From NCBI RefSeq assembly GCF_001468485.1, contig NZ_LODI01000013.1:203400-267399 (forward strand): a stretch of DNA of 64,000 nucleotides, in the 5' to 3' direction. The DNA comes from Pseudoalteromonas sp. H71. Lineage in GTDB: Bacteria > Pseudomonadota > Gammaproteobacteria > Enterobacterales > Alteromonadaceae. Under the pieces are notes generated by a model, which saw only the letters and a program-made list of their open reading frames with translations, searched no databases and had not been told where the DNA came from. A program made the translations under genes and the position numbers. Shown piece by piece: positions 46,574-55,368 of this stretch; positions within the stretch are counted from its first letter, which is position 1; each line of letters starts with the position of its first letter.

Positions 46574-48652
46574 TTACCAAATACGAACGCGTTCTTCTTC
46601 TGGTAAATACAACGCATCACCTGGTTTTACGTCAAACGCTTTGTACCAAGCATCGTGGTTACGTGGTGCTTGCGCTCTAAAGCGACCTGGAGCATGTGTT
46701 CCACCGCGTAACTGGTTTAACATGCTTTGCTCAGTACGTTTTTCTTTCCATACTTGTGCCCAAGCTAAAAAGAAACGTTGATCGCCTGTTACGCCATCTA
46801 TTACAGGCGCTTCTTTACCATTTAGGCTTAGTTTATACGCGTGGTAAGCCATGGCTAAGCCACCCACATCACCAATGTTCTCACCTAGGCTGTTACGGCC
46901 GTTTACAAAGTTACCTTCAATAGGTTCGTATTTACTGTACTGTGCGGCAAGTTGGTCTGCTTTTGCATCAAATGCAGCGCGGTCTTCGTCTGTCCACCAG
47001 TTGCGTTGAATACCGTTAGCATCAGATTTTGAACCCTGATCATCAAAACCATGGCCCATTTCGTGACCAATTACAGCGCCAATGCCGCCATAGTTAACTG
47101 CTGGATCGGCGTTTGGATCAAAAAACGGAGGTTGTAATATGGCGGCAGGAAACACAATTTCGTTAAACGAGCTATTGTAGTAGGCATTTACACGTTGTGG
47201 TGTCATGCCCCAGCGGTTGCGATCCGTTTTTTGTAGTTCTTTTTCTACGCTTTCAGCGCGGAAAAACTCACGCATGTTTTTAACGTTACCCACTAAATCG
47301 TTTTGGCTAATAGTTAAACCATCATAAGACTGCCATACATCCGGGTAACCAATTTTTGGAACAAATGCAGCTAACTTAGCACGTGCGTTTACTTTGGTTT
47401 CAGCGCCCATCCAGTCTAAGTTATCAATACGCTCACCTAACGCTGAACGCAGGTTTTCAACCAGTTCAGACATTTGTTGTTTAGATGATTCAGGAAAGTA
47501 TTGGTCAACGTAAATTTTACCAATCGCAAAGCCTAGCGAGCTTGTGCCCGACATTTCGTTAATAGCGCGTTTCCAACGAGGACGCGGCTCTTGTTGGCCG
47601 TTTAGCTCTTTGCCATAAAATGCAAAACGCGTATTAAAAATATCTTCAGAAAGTAAACCCGCATTACCGCTAATTGCATGGTAAGTTAGGTAATCTTTCC
47701 AAACCGCCATATCTTCATTATTAATAAGCTCAATCATGGCTTTAACCGGTTCAGGCTGAGATACGTTAAGCTGAGGTACTTTGTACCCTGTTTGCTCAAA
47801 ATACACATCCCAGTTAAAACCAGGGTAAGTAGCGGCTAAATCTTCACGTTTAATTTGATTTAACGACAGGTCGCGGTTACGTCGTTTTTCGCGTGGCCAA
47901 TGCCCTTGTGCTATTTTAGTTTCAAGCTCTAGTATGGCTTTTGCGCGTTCTGTTGTGTTATCAACATTGGCAAATTTTAGCATGTCGGCAATATGAGCCA
48001 CGTAAGCTTCGCGAGTTTTAACAAAACGCTCAGCATCTTCTAAATAGTAAGAACGGTCAGGTAAGCCTAAACCACCAGCGCCTAAAGACATTTCGTATTT
48101 ATTTGGATCTAAACGGTTAAACCACATACCACCACCAATAGGAGTACGAAGGCCCGATAACCACGATTGCCCAAATACATAAGCTAAGTCGTCGGTTGAT
48201 TCCATATTACTAATTTGATTTAACAGCGGTTGAATAGGTTTAACACCCAGCTCATTAAGTGTGTCTGTATCCATGTATGAATTATAAAAATCAGCAACCA
48301 ATTGCTCTTCAGCGTTTAGCTCTTTACGTGCAGCTATGTCTTCGATAATTTTTTTAACACGGTCTTCACTGCGTTCTGCTAATGCTGAAAACGCACCATA
48401 ACGCGTTTTGTCAGCTGGCATATTGTAGTTGTCGTACCATGTGCCACTGGCGTACATGAAAAAATCATCACCAGGCTTAACGGCTTCGTTACGCGCTGAT
48501 AAATCTACACCAAAGCTACCTAATTCAGCTTTATTGTTAATGGCTGTACTTTCAGCGCTTGCAGTTTGAACTTCACTGCTTGTAGTTTGTGGCTCTGAAC
48601 AGCCCGTTATAAAAGTGGCAGCTAAAGCCGCTGCAATTAAACTCTTTTTCAT
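46574..48652 (-). CDS. M13 family zinc metallopeptidase, lipoprotein (PepO/neprilysin-like)
   Basis: A 692-residue protein with a lipoprotein signal (lipobox ITGC, Cys18), then a Ser/Thr/Glu-rich linker. Peptidase M13 N-terminal domain starts FGVDLSARNEAVKPGDDFFMYASG. The active site is HEMGH (His530, Glu531, His534) in VIGHEMGHGFDDQGS, the third zinc ligand Glu591 is in ENIGDVGG, and Asp595 supports it. NAYYNSSFNEIVFPAAILQPP matches the substrate-binding NAYY motif. The C-terminal W (VRIW) is the usual M13 ending. It degrades peptides in the periplasm. Single gene with its own terminator. Confidence 0.94.
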   Translation of the reverse strand: MKKSLIAAALAATFITGCSEPQTTSSEVQTASAESTAINNKAELGSFGVDLSARNEAVKPGDDFFMYASGTWYDNYNMPADKTRYGAFSALAERSEDRVKKIIEDIAARKELNAEEQLVADFYNSYMDTDTLNELGVKPIQPLLNQISNMESTDDLAYVFGQSWLSGLRTPIGGGMWFNRLDPNKYEMSLGAGGLGLPDRSYYLEDAERFVKTREAYVAHIADMLKFANVDNTTERAKAILELETKIAQGHWPREKRRNRDLSLNQIKREDLAATYPGFNWDVYFEQTGYKVPQLNVSQPEPVKAMIELINNEDMAVWKDYLTYHAISGNAGLLSEDIFNTRFAFYGKELNGQQEPRPRWKRAINEMSGTSSLGFAIGKIYVDQYFPESSKQQMSELVENLRSALGERIDNLDWMGAETKVNARAKLAAFVPKIGYPDVWQSYDGLTISQNDLVGNVKNMREFFRAESVEKELQKTDRNRWGMTPQRVNAYYNSSFNEIVFPAAILQPPFFDPNADPAVNYGGIGAVIGHEMGHGFDDQGSKSDANGIQRNWWTDEDRAAFDAKADQLAAQYSKYEPIEGNFVNGRNSLGENIGDVGGLAMAYHAYKLSLNGKEAPVIDGVTGDQRFFLAWAQVWKEKRTEQSMLNQLRGGTHAPGRFRAQAPRNHDAWYKAFDVKPGDALYLPEEERVRIW

Positions 48653-48826
48653 TGTTTATCCCCCTGGATAATGAATTTGTTAATTTTTGTTATAAAAAAT
48701 ATCATTTTTGATTGTTATGTATAAAAGACAGGCACACAATTCTTTTGAGGTGAATCACAGCCTGACCCGATAAAAGCCATTAAATAACAGCAAGCAATAA
48801 GCGAGCAATATAAATTTATAAACAGG

Positions 48827-50605
48827 TTAATCTTGTTGTTGTAATGCCCACATATTTGCATATTCACCGCCCAAGGCCAGTAACTCATTATGTTTGCCTT
48901 GTTCAATAATTTGGCCTGATTTAAGCACAATGATAGAGTGTGCATCGGTAATGGTTGATAAGCGATGCGCAATTACAATACTGGTGTGCTCGCTGGCTAC
49001 CTCATGCATGGCCTTTAATATTGCTTGTTCGGCCTGAGAGTCGAGTGCCGATGTGGCCTCGTCAAATATTAAAATAGGGGATTGTTTTAAAATTGCGCGT
49101 GCAATTGCAATGCGCTGTTTTTCGCCACCGGATACTTTTAAACCGCGTTCGCCAACTCGCGTTTTATCGCCATCAGCCAACGTGTTAATAAAACCTTTTA
49201 GATGGGCCATTTCAATGGCTTTATCAATATCGTTGTCGCTTGCAGAAGGGCGGCCATAGGCAATATTTTCACGAATTGTTGTATTAAATAAAACGGTATC
49301 TTGCGGCACGATAGCAATGGCTTTACGAAGGCTATCAAGCGTAACAGAGCTAATTGCTTGGTTATCAATGGTAATACTGCCCGAAGTTACATCGTAAAAA
49401 CGATAGAGCAGGCGCGCTAATGAACTTTTGCCGGCACCACTTGCGCCCACAATCGCCACTTTACTACCCGCTTTAACCTTAAAGCTAATATTATCAAGAA
49501 TAGGGCGGTTTGCATTGTAGCTAAAACTGACGTTATTAAAGGCAATTTCCCCCTTTTTTACATTAAGGGTATTTGCCTGTGGAGCATTAGTTACCTGTGG
49601 CTTTTTATTAAGTAAGCCCAGCATATTTTCTAAATCGGTAAGGGCGCGACGTATTTCACGGTACACAAACCCCAAAAAGTTAAGTGGTAAGAATAGTTGG
49701 ATCATGTATGCGTTTATCATTACTAATTCACCAATGCTAAGTGATCCTGTTACTACCTCACTTGAGCCTAACCACATTAAAGCGGTAATGGCACTGGCAA
49801 TAATTAACGCTTGCCCAGAGTTTAGCGCTAAAAGAGACATTCTATTTTTTAATCGCGCAGTTTCCCAGTTTGCTAAAAAGGAGTCGTATGTGTTGGCTTC
49901 AAACTCTTCGTTGTTAAAGTACTTTACAGTCTCGTAGTTTAGAAGGCTGTCAATTGCGCGCGTATTACTGAGGTTGTCAGCCGCGTTTGATTCACGAATA
50001 AAACGGTTACGCCACTGAGTGACCGTGACAGTAAAAAATATATACACACCTACAGCAAGGAGCGTAATTAAAGCAAACCAGACAGAAAATAGCGTCCCAA
50101 AAATAATCGCGACGGTGAGTATTTCAAAAAGGGTGGGTACAATGTTAAACATTAAAAAGCGCATTAAAAAGCTGAGCCCACTGGTGCCACGTTCTATGTC
50201 ACGGCTTATTCCACCAGTTTGTCTGTCTAGGTGAAAGGCAAGCTCTAGGCTATGTAAATGTTTAAATACTTTTAAGCCAATATTGCGCATGGCATGTTCT
50301 GTTACACGCGAGAACACTGCATCGCGTACCTCGCCTAAAAACACGCTAGCGAAACGTAAGCTGCCGTACATAAGTAACAATAAAGCGGGAATGACCAATA
50401 TTGGGTTTATTGACTTATCAACCGAGTCGATAATTTCTTTAAGTGCCCAAGGCATTAAAAGAGTGGCGCCTTTGGCACCAATAAGCGCTAAAAGCGCAAT
50501 TAAAACACGCCCTTTAAATTTTGTAATGTAAGGCCACAATGTTTTAACGCTTTGTTTTAAATTCATGGCGTCTGCACGTTTTTCAACGTTTTGTCTGGAG
50601 CGCAT
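48827..50605 (-). CDS. ATM1/HMT1-type ABC exporter (fused permease and ATPase)
   Basis: A 592-residue half-transporter: six membrane helices (about 30-320) and an ABC ATPase (about 350-592). Walker A GASGAGKSS, signature VSGGEKQR, Walker B PILIFDEATSALD and the switch His in IVIAHRLS are intact. The membrane domain contains NYETVKYFNNEEFE, a hallmark of the ATM1/HMT1/ABCB7 branch, which exports glutathione-linked compounds or metal-thiol complexes. GAGAAA precedes the ATG; Met14 is an alternative start. A homodimer in the inner membrane is expected. The substrate is not determined by context. Confidence 0.9.
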   Translation of the reverse strand: MRSRQNVEKRADAMNLKQSVKTLWPYITKFKGRVLIALLALIGAKGATLLMPWALKEIIDSVDKSINPILVIPALLLLMYGSLRFASVFLGEVRDAVFSRVTEHAMRNIGLKVFKHLHSLELAFHLDRQTGGISRDIERGTSGLSFLMRFLMFNIVPTLFEILTVAIIFGTLFSVWFALITLLAVGVYIFFTVTVTQWRNRFIRESNAADNLSNTRAIDSLLNYETVKYFNNEEFEANTYDSFLANWETARLKNRMSLLALNSGQALIIASAITALMWLGSSEVVTGSLSIGELVMINAYMIQLFLPLNFLGFVYREIRRALTDLENMLGLLNKKPQVTNAPQANTLNVKKGEIAFNNVSFSYNANRPILDNISFKVKAGSKVAIVGASGAGKSSLARLLYRFYDVTSGSITIDNQAISSVTLDSLRKAIAIVPQDTVLFNTTIRENIAYGRPSASDNDIDKAIEMAHLKGFINTLADGDKTRVGERGLKVSGGEKQRIAIARAILKQSPILIFDEATSALDSQAEQAILKAMHEVASEHTSIVIAHRLSTITDAHSIIVLKSGQIIEQGKHNELLALGGEYANMWALQQQD

Positions 50606-50699
50606 TATTTTTCTCGATTAAATACTTAATTATTAAGCATTGTATTTTAAATAGTTGCCCTAATATACTAGTCATCCTTTATTTTAGTTTGATTTAAGT

Positions 50700-51161
50700 A
50701 TGTTTAAATTTCGTGTTTTTATAACTGCTTTTTTGCTACTTGCTGCACTTTTTAGTGTGCAGAGCAATGCTGTGCAGGTAACACAACATTTAAATCCAGC
50801 TGTCAATTCACAGCTTTTATTTACAGACACTATTGATATAACTAAAACAAAGCCTACTACAAAGTCTGCAGACGCCCCTGCGCATAAAAAAACACAACAC
50901 ACCGATTTTGACTCACATCAGCCAAGGCTTACAGCAAGTAATGCGTCACTTTTTTTGCACACAGTTCAAAGTGAGCCAGAATACGACGTTGTTTTTGAGT
51001 TTTTTGCGCAGCACCTTGTTAGGCAAATATTTTTACGCCCTCAAGCTGTAAATGCTATTCAGCCATGGTTTACACTTGTAACGCATAGCAAGAAGTCGCG
51101 GCTCAGCGGCTGGAAAGATGCCAACCTACTCTACAGAGCTGTAACTACCTACCACGCTTAA
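50700..51161 (+). CDS. Secreted protein of unknown function upstream of secD2
   Basis: A 153-residue protein with a signal peptide (MFKFRVFITAFLLLAALFSVQSNA) and a Thr/Lys/Asp-rich region (about 40-80), then a more ordered C-terminal part (VVFEFFAQHLVRQIFLRPQAVNAIQPW). I do not recognise the family. The gene lies 110 bases before secD in the same direction and could share its transcript. A role with the second SecDF pair is only a contextual guess. Likely real because of the signal sequence and its place between two well-defined genes. Confidence 0.65.
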   Translation: MFKFRVFITAFLLLAALFSVQSNAVQVTQHLNPAVNSQLLFTDTIDITKTKPTTKSADAPAHKKTQHTDFDSHQPRLTASNASLFLHTVQSEPEYDVVFEFFAQHLVRQIFLRPQAVNAIQPWFTLVTHSKKSRLSGWKDANLLYRAVTTYHA

Positions 51162-51270
51162 TTTTCTTATTTAATTTTTATTAGGTTTAACGTTTTACGT
51201 TTAAGCCTTGAGATTAATTGTACTTTTAAAAAGTACGTTGCCAGTAATTTACTGGTGATAAGGAAAAACC

Positions 51271-53109
51271 ATGTTAAGTGTAAAAAAAGATCAAAAGCCA
51301 TTTATGGCTAAATTTAAATTAAGCTATATAGCCATGCTTATTGTGCTGGTTTTATTAGCCATTAGCGCATTACCCAACTTATACCCTAATAAATCGTGGT
51401 TACATGTAAGCAATGCGCCACATAGCGAAACCCAAGACGTGCCAAGCAATCAAGCCTTAGTTACTTTTTTAAATAACCAAGGCTTAAAAGTCGAGCAAGG
51501 CCTTGATAAGCAAGCAACTATAAATATTCTGTTAAACGAGCCAACTAAAAGCGCCCAAGCGCAAGCGGCTATAAAGGCGCAGTATCCAAACACGCAAGTT
51601 AAAATTGTAGAGCATGCAACCAGCCCACCATGGTTACAAAATTTTGGTTTATCACCAATAAAGCTGGGTCTTGATTTAAATGGCGGTGTGTTATTTGTAC
51701 TCGACGTAGATTTAGATAAAGCTGTTGATGAGCAATTAGTGAGTGCGTATCAGCAAGCTAAATCAATTATTGTTAAGCAAAAAGCGCATGGTCTTAAAAC
51801 GCAGCAAACTGAGCATGGTTTTGAAATTAATGCATTGCCTAACGCGGTGCAAAAACTTACACCCGTAATTGATGAGCTACAAAGTCGCTTTGCTAATTTA
51901 GCGGTTACAACAACCAATAATGGCAATGTTAAAAACGCCAAGTTTAGCTACTCAGAGCAAGGGCGCAGCAACTTTGATAAAGAAGTAATGAGCCAAACGC
52001 TTACTACGCTTCGCTCACGCATTGAAGAGTTAGGTATAACCGAAGCTGTAACACAGCGCCAAGGCAAACAGCGTATCCGTATTGAGCTGCCTGGTGTGCA
52101 AGACCCAACCGAGGCAAAGCGCATTATTGGTGCCACTGCATCCCTTGGGTTTTATCAGTTAAAAGAAGTGGGTGGCCAAACATTTAATATGCAGTCTGGT
52201 GGCACCATAAACCTTGAACCTGTGCCTATTTTTACCGGCGATCATATTAATAATGCCAACATAGGCCGCGACGATTGGGGTAAGCCACTGGTTCAACTTA
52301 GCCTAGATGGGCAAGGCGGCGATGCTATGTCGGCGTTTTCAAAAGCTAATATTGGTAAGCCTATGGCCACGGTTTACTCTGAGTACTCTCAAAACGCAAA
52401 CGGTGAAACCGTTAAAAAAAGCGAAGTTATAAATGTTGCTAATATTGCGCAGCATTTAAGTTCACGCTTTAGCATTACCAATATGAAAAGCCAGCAAGCA
52501 GCGGCAGATTTAGCCTTGTTATTACGCGCCGGCTCACTAACCGCGCCGGTAACTATAGTGCATGAACAAACAATAGGGCCAAGCCTTGGCAGCGAGAACA
52601 TTAGTAATGGTTTAGCTGCACTCATGCTGGGCATGGGTATTACACTTGCCTTTATGGCGCTGTGGTATCGCCGTTTAGGGCTTATTGCAAACGTAGCGCT
52701 GTTGTTAAATTTAACATCGCTAGTTGGCCTAATGTCGTTATTACCGGGGGTTGTATTAACCCTTCCTGGTATTGCCGGGCTGGTACTCACTATTGGTATG
52801 GCGGTAGATACCAACGTTATTATATTTGAGCGTATTAAAGAAGAGCGCCGAAAAGGGCGTACGCCATATCAAGCAATCCAAGAAGGGTATAAACAGGCGG
52901 CCAATACAATATTTGATGCCAATATAACCACTATGATCACCGCGCTTATTTTATACGGCATAGGTTACGGGCCAGTTAAAGGCTTTGCCATAACATTGGC
53001 ACTTGGATTAATTACTTCAGTATTTACTGGCGTGTACGTATCAAAAGTACTAAGCCAAACGTTATATTTAAAATTGGCAAAAAAAGCAGGAGTAAATGCA
53101 CATGCTTAA
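51271..53109 (+). CDS. secD: SecD paralogue (protein-export membrane protein)
   Basis: A 612-residue RND-type inner-membrane protein. After a first membrane helix (about 20-37) comes a large periplasmic domain with GLDLNGGVLFVLDVDLD and LRSRIEELGITEAVTQRQGKQRIRIELPGV, then five helices with GPSLGSENISNGLAAL, IGMAVDTNVIIFERIKEE and FDANITTMITALILY. The membrane Asp in AVDTNV is the proton/sodium-relay position. It assists the late steps of Sec export using the ion gradient. yajC and tgt, usual neighbours of the main secDF locus, are absent, so this is probably a second SecDF set, as seen in vibrios. It overlaps secF by 14 bases. Confidence 0.92.
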   Translation: MLSVKKDQKPFMAKFKLSYIAMLIVLVLLAISALPNLYPNKSWLHVSNAPHSETQDVPSNQALVTFLNNQGLKVEQGLDKQATINILLNEPTKSAQAQAAIKAQYPNTQVKIVEHATSPPWLQNFGLSPIKLGLDLNGGVLFVLDVDLDKAVDEQLVSAYQQAKSIIVKQKAHGLKTQQTEHGFEINALPNAVQKLTPVIDELQSRFANLAVTTTNNGNVKNAKFSYSEQGRSNFDKEVMSQTLTTLRSRIEELGITEAVTQRQGKQRIRIELPGVQDPTEAKRIIGATASLGFYQLKEVGGQTFNMQSGGTINLEPVPIFTGDHINNANIGRDDWGKPLVQLSLDGQGGDAMSAFSKANIGKPMATVYSEYSQNANGETVKKSEVINVANIAQHLSSRFSITNMKSQQAAADLALLLRAGSLTAPVTIVHEQTIGPSLGSENISNGLAALMLGMGITLAFMALWYRRLGLIANVALLLNLTSLVGLMSLLPGVVLTLPGIAGLVLTIGMAVDTNVIIFERIKEERRKGRTPYQAIQEGYKQAANTIFDANITTMITALILYGIGYGPVKGFAITLALGLITSVFTGVYVSKVLSQTLYLKLAKKAGVNAHA

Positions 53110-54034
53110 CACTTTTTTAAAGGGCGAGGCGGGCACTCGTTTGCGTTTTTCAGGCATGCTTTTGAGCGCCATACTTGTGCTGCTATCGGTATTTACACTT
53201 AGTCAAAAAGGGCTTGATTTTGGCCTAGACTTTACCGGTGGCTACCTAACGGAATTTACCACCAGCCAAGGTGTTGAGCTAAAAGAGCTTAAATCGTTTA
53301 TTACTAAAAATCACAATGGCGAGTTTGAGCTAACCGCGCAAGGCAATAGCCACTATCAACTACGCGAAGCGCCTAGCGATTCAACAGCAAATAGTAATGA
53401 TTGGCAATCTGCCATTACTCAAAACGCAGATATAAACGCTGAGGTATTATCGTCAGCGTATATTGGCTCACAAGTGGGTGATGAACTGTTTGAGCAAGGT
53501 TGTTTAGCATTATTTTCAGCTATGGTTGCAGTAATGCTTTATTTAGCGGTGCGGTTTGAATGGCGTTTAGCCGTAGGCTCTGTGGTTGCCCTAGTACATG
53601 ATTTACTACTCGTACTGGGGCTATTTTCGCTATTAAATATTGAGTTTAATTTAACCGTACTTGCCAGTTTACTCGCCATTATAGGTTACTCACTTAACGA
53701 CTCAATAATAGTAGGTGATAGAGTACGCGAGCTTTTACGTGTTAAATCTAATAATGCACTTAGCCCTGCAAGTATTATTAACAGCGCGATAAAAAGCACC
53801 TTAACGCGCACACTTATTACATCGGGCACCACGCTTGCAACGGTTGCCAGCGTTTGGTTACTCGCAGGCGCACCACTGCAAGGCTTTGCCATTGCATTAT
53901 TTACAGGCATTGTAGTGGGCACGTTTTCGTCTATTTGTATAGCGGCAACCTTGCCTGAGCTTTTAGGGTTAAGTGCTAAAAACTACGAAGAAAAATTAGA
54001 TGTAAAAACCCAAGCATTAATGGATATGCCATAA
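53096..54034 (+). CDS. secF: SecF paralogue (protein-export membrane protein)
   Basis: A 312-residue partner of the preceding SecD. One helix (about 20-40), the GLDFGLDFTGGYLTEF motif (the SecF counterpart of DLNGG), a short periplasmic domain, and five helices with YIGSQVGDELFEQG, LLAIIGYSLNDSIIVGDRVREL and TRTLITSGTTLATVASVWL. The Asn-Asp pair in SLNDSIIV is at the relay site. The start may be ATG 53096 or 53102, both inside secD, indicating translational coupling and 1:1 production. A 12-base perfect hairpin follows the stop. Confidence 0.92.
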   Translation: MHMLNTFLKGEAGTRLRFSGMLLSAILVLLSVFTLSQKGLDFGLDFTGGYLTEFTTSQGVELKELKSFITKNHNGEFELTAQGNSHYQLREAPSDSTANSNDWQSAITQNADINAEVLSSAYIGSQVGDELFEQGCLALFSAMVAVMLYLAVRFEWRLAVGSVVALVHDLLLVLGLFSLLNIEFNLTVLASLLAIIGYSLNDSIIVGDRVRELLRVKSNNALSPASIINSAIKSTLTRTLITSGTTLATVASVWLLAGAPLQGFAIALFTGIVVGTFSSICIAATLPELLGLSAKNYEEKLDVKTQALMDMP

Positions 54035-54065
54035 ATGCGGGTTTAAATAACTGAGTAAACATAAC

Positions 54066-54093
54066 GGCGCTTAAAACAATGGTTTTAAGCGCC
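54066..54093 (+). terminator. Strong hairpin after secF (possible terminator)
   Basis: Perfect 12-base stem GGCGCTTAAAAC / GTTTTAAGCGCC with loop AATG. It lacks a good T tract (TTAAAA follows), so termination or mRNA 3'-end protection are both possible. Confidence 0.6.
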
Positions 54094-54148
54094 TTAAAAC
54101 GTTAAAATTAACCGCATAGTTTACAGCATTGGTTATTAGCGCTCCCTC

Positions 54149-54625
54149 ATGAACAAAACCCACGTAATTGAACACCTTAAATTTGCACTTGAAGCACAAT
54201 TAAACAGCGCAAAACAAGCTGCCAAAGCCGCGCACGACGCCGCAACTCACGAAGAAAGCGCAGCAGAAACGCAATACGATACCTTAGGGCTCGAAGCCGC
54301 TTATTTAGCACAAGGCCAAGCCGAGCGTGTAAACGAATGCTACAAAAGCATTAAACAATTTGAATCTATTTTTAAAGAGCCTGCTCACCATAAAGTGATT
54401 ATAAGCTCACTCGTTTGTTTGGAAGATGAAAACACCGCACAAAAATGGTTTTATTTAGGCCCAGCCGCAGGCGGTTTAACGGTTGAAGTAAAAGGGCAAA
54501 CTATTCAAGTTGTTACACCCGAAGCCCCGCTGGGCAAACAACTGTTAGGCAAGCAGCTTGATGATGAAGTAAGTTTAACTATTGCAGGCAAAAGCCATGA
54601 ATATGAAGTGGTAGAAATTCTATAA
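54149..54625 (+). CDS. Gre-like transcription factor (GreA/GreB C-terminal domain)
   Basis: A 158-residue protein. The N-terminal 75 residues are strongly helical and charged (a coiled-coil hairpin like that of GreA), with acidic residues (ATHEESAAETQYD) where Gre factors carry the tip that enters the RNA polymerase secondary channel. The C-terminal part (about 85-158) fits the GreA/GreB/Rnk C-terminal domain: KWFYLGPAAGGLTVEV, VVTPEAPLGKQLLGKQLDDEVSL. It is shorter in tip motif than true GreA (no ENAEY). It is probably an RNA-polymerase secondary-channel binder of uncertain activity. Monocistronic. Confidence 0.75.
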   Translation: MNKTHVIEHLKFALEAQLNSAKQAAKAAHDAATHEESAAETQYDTLGLEAAYLAQGQAERVNECYKSIKQFESIFKEPAHHKVIISSLVCLEDENTAQKWFYLGPAAGGLTVEVKGQTIQVVTPEAPLGKQLLGKQLDDEVSLTIAGKSHEYEVVEIL

Positions 54626-54641
54626 AACATTGGTTTTAGAT

Positions 54642-54671
54642 GTAGGTCGGATAAGCGAAGCGCCATCCGAC
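54642..54671 (+). repeat. REP-like palindrome (left copy)
   Basis: GTAGGTCGGATAAGCGAAG is followed by CGCCATCCGAC. The stem GTCGGAT / ATCCGAC holds an inner GCG-AAG-CGC hairpin, the classical REP layout of gammaproteobacteria. A diverged copy in opposite orientation is at 55806-55833. Confidence 0.85.
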
Positions 54672-54734
54672 AAAGCTAATGTATCTCACAACATTATCAA
54701 AAGTCGTTTTGGTGTATTTTACCAACAGAGATTT

Positions 54735-54853
54735 TATAACATACGTAATTTATTGTTTACATTAGAGTTGTTTGGTGGAATTATTGAGCTATGTAATATA
54801 CGCCGTTTTGGGGTGTTATAAACCACCAAAATGGTGTTCAATAAGTTGTTATA
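54735..54853. other. attC-like site, left boundary of the cassette (degenerate)
   Basis: Three nested complementary blocks were seen: TATAACA (54735-54741) with TGTTATA (54847-54853), TTATTG (54750-54755) with CAATAA (54839-54844), and TTTGGTGG (54771-54778) with CCACCAAA (54823-54830). This block-and-spacer pattern over about 119 bases resembles a folded attC. The right end GTTATATGC runs directly into the next start codon, as in integron cassettes. The core is not a perfect GTTRRRY, so this is weaker than the site at 55122. Confidence 0.5.
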
Positions 54854-55215
54854 TGCACATGATGATTGCGATACTTATATTAATAATTAGCATTTCAATT
54901 GTTGCTCCGCTTTTCTGGAGTAAGAAATACTTGAGCCTCTTTTCTATTGCTAATGGTGTACTGTGGCTGGTTATTGAATTTGTCTCAGAGTTCACCGCTA
55001 AACAACCTGATCTAGATGCAATCTTTATATTTGGTGTATTATTTAAATCAGTAATTGTTGCGGCACTTACACTGTTGTTTATGCATGCTCTTTACATTAT
55101 TAAAAACAAGGTTAAAGTGCATATAACAAGCTAATAAATAAGGACTTAAAACAGTTTGCTGTTTTCGTTCCTCAACATTTTAGCAAACTATTTTTAGCCC
55201 ATTATTAGGGCGTTA
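54849..55215 (+). mobile_element. Candidate orphan integron gene cassette
   Basis: About 365 bases between two GTT core points (54849 and 55213). It holds a single small open frame whose start is only a few bases after the left core and whose stop lies inside the right attC-like site. This is the usual economy of integron cassettes. No integrase gene is in the window, so it would be a cassette without integrase (CALIN-like) or a single relic. Confidence 0.55.
54853..55134 (+). CDS. Small membrane protein in the cassette
   Basis: A 93-residue protein from ATG 54853 (MHMMIAILILIISISIVAPL); a longer in-frame start at 54772 would read through the attC-like site. Three hydrophobic segments (about 3-22, 32-48, 58-82) and a basic C-terminus (IIKNKVKVHITS). 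I do not recognise the family. The stop codon at 55132-55134 lies within the 5' arm of the attC-like site. Cassette genes encoding small membrane proteins are common in marine integrons. Confidence 0.62.
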   Translation: MHMMIAILILIISISIVAPLFWSKKYLSLFSIANGVLWLVIEFVSEFTAKQPDLDAIFIFGVLFKSVIVAALTLLFMHALYIIKNKVKVHITS

Positions 55216-55218
55216 GGA
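55122..55218. other. attC-like recombination site
   Basis: The left arm TAACAAGCTAATAA (55124-55137) and right arm TTATTAGGGCGTTA (55202-55215) pair as TAAC/GTTA and CTAATAA/TTATTAG. They are separated by three unpaired bases on each side, the R box - spacer - L box order of attC. An inner stem AGTTTGCT (55153-55160) / AGCAAACT (55182-55189) extends the fold. The right end GGGCGTTAGG is the form found in Vibrio-type superintegron cassettes. Total about 95 bases, within the normal attC range. Confidence 0.72.
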
Positions 55219-55368
55219 GTCAGGTTGGAAACTGATAATAACTAATTATACACCTACCTAAATTTTGAAATTAAGATGGATGTCAGTCTAATAAATAGTT
55301 TGTTCGGGCCAATTTTCACTAAGTTTCAAATGCCCGCTGAGCTAGGCAGCAGTAAACAAGGAAGTATT

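Noticed and set aside
48715..48972. An 85-codon minus-strand frame at the end of the ABC exporter gene
   Set aside because: It overlaps the exporter's C-terminal ATPase coding region in another frame and has no signal or family feature.
53037..53044. A TACGTATC match inside secD resembling the starch operator core
   Set aside because: It lies in coding sequence, matches only half of the 14-base palindrome and is far from any sugar gene.
54630..54821. A 63-codon plus-strand frame after the Gre-like gene
   Set aside because: It runs through the REP-like repeat and the left attC-like site, so coding is unlikely.
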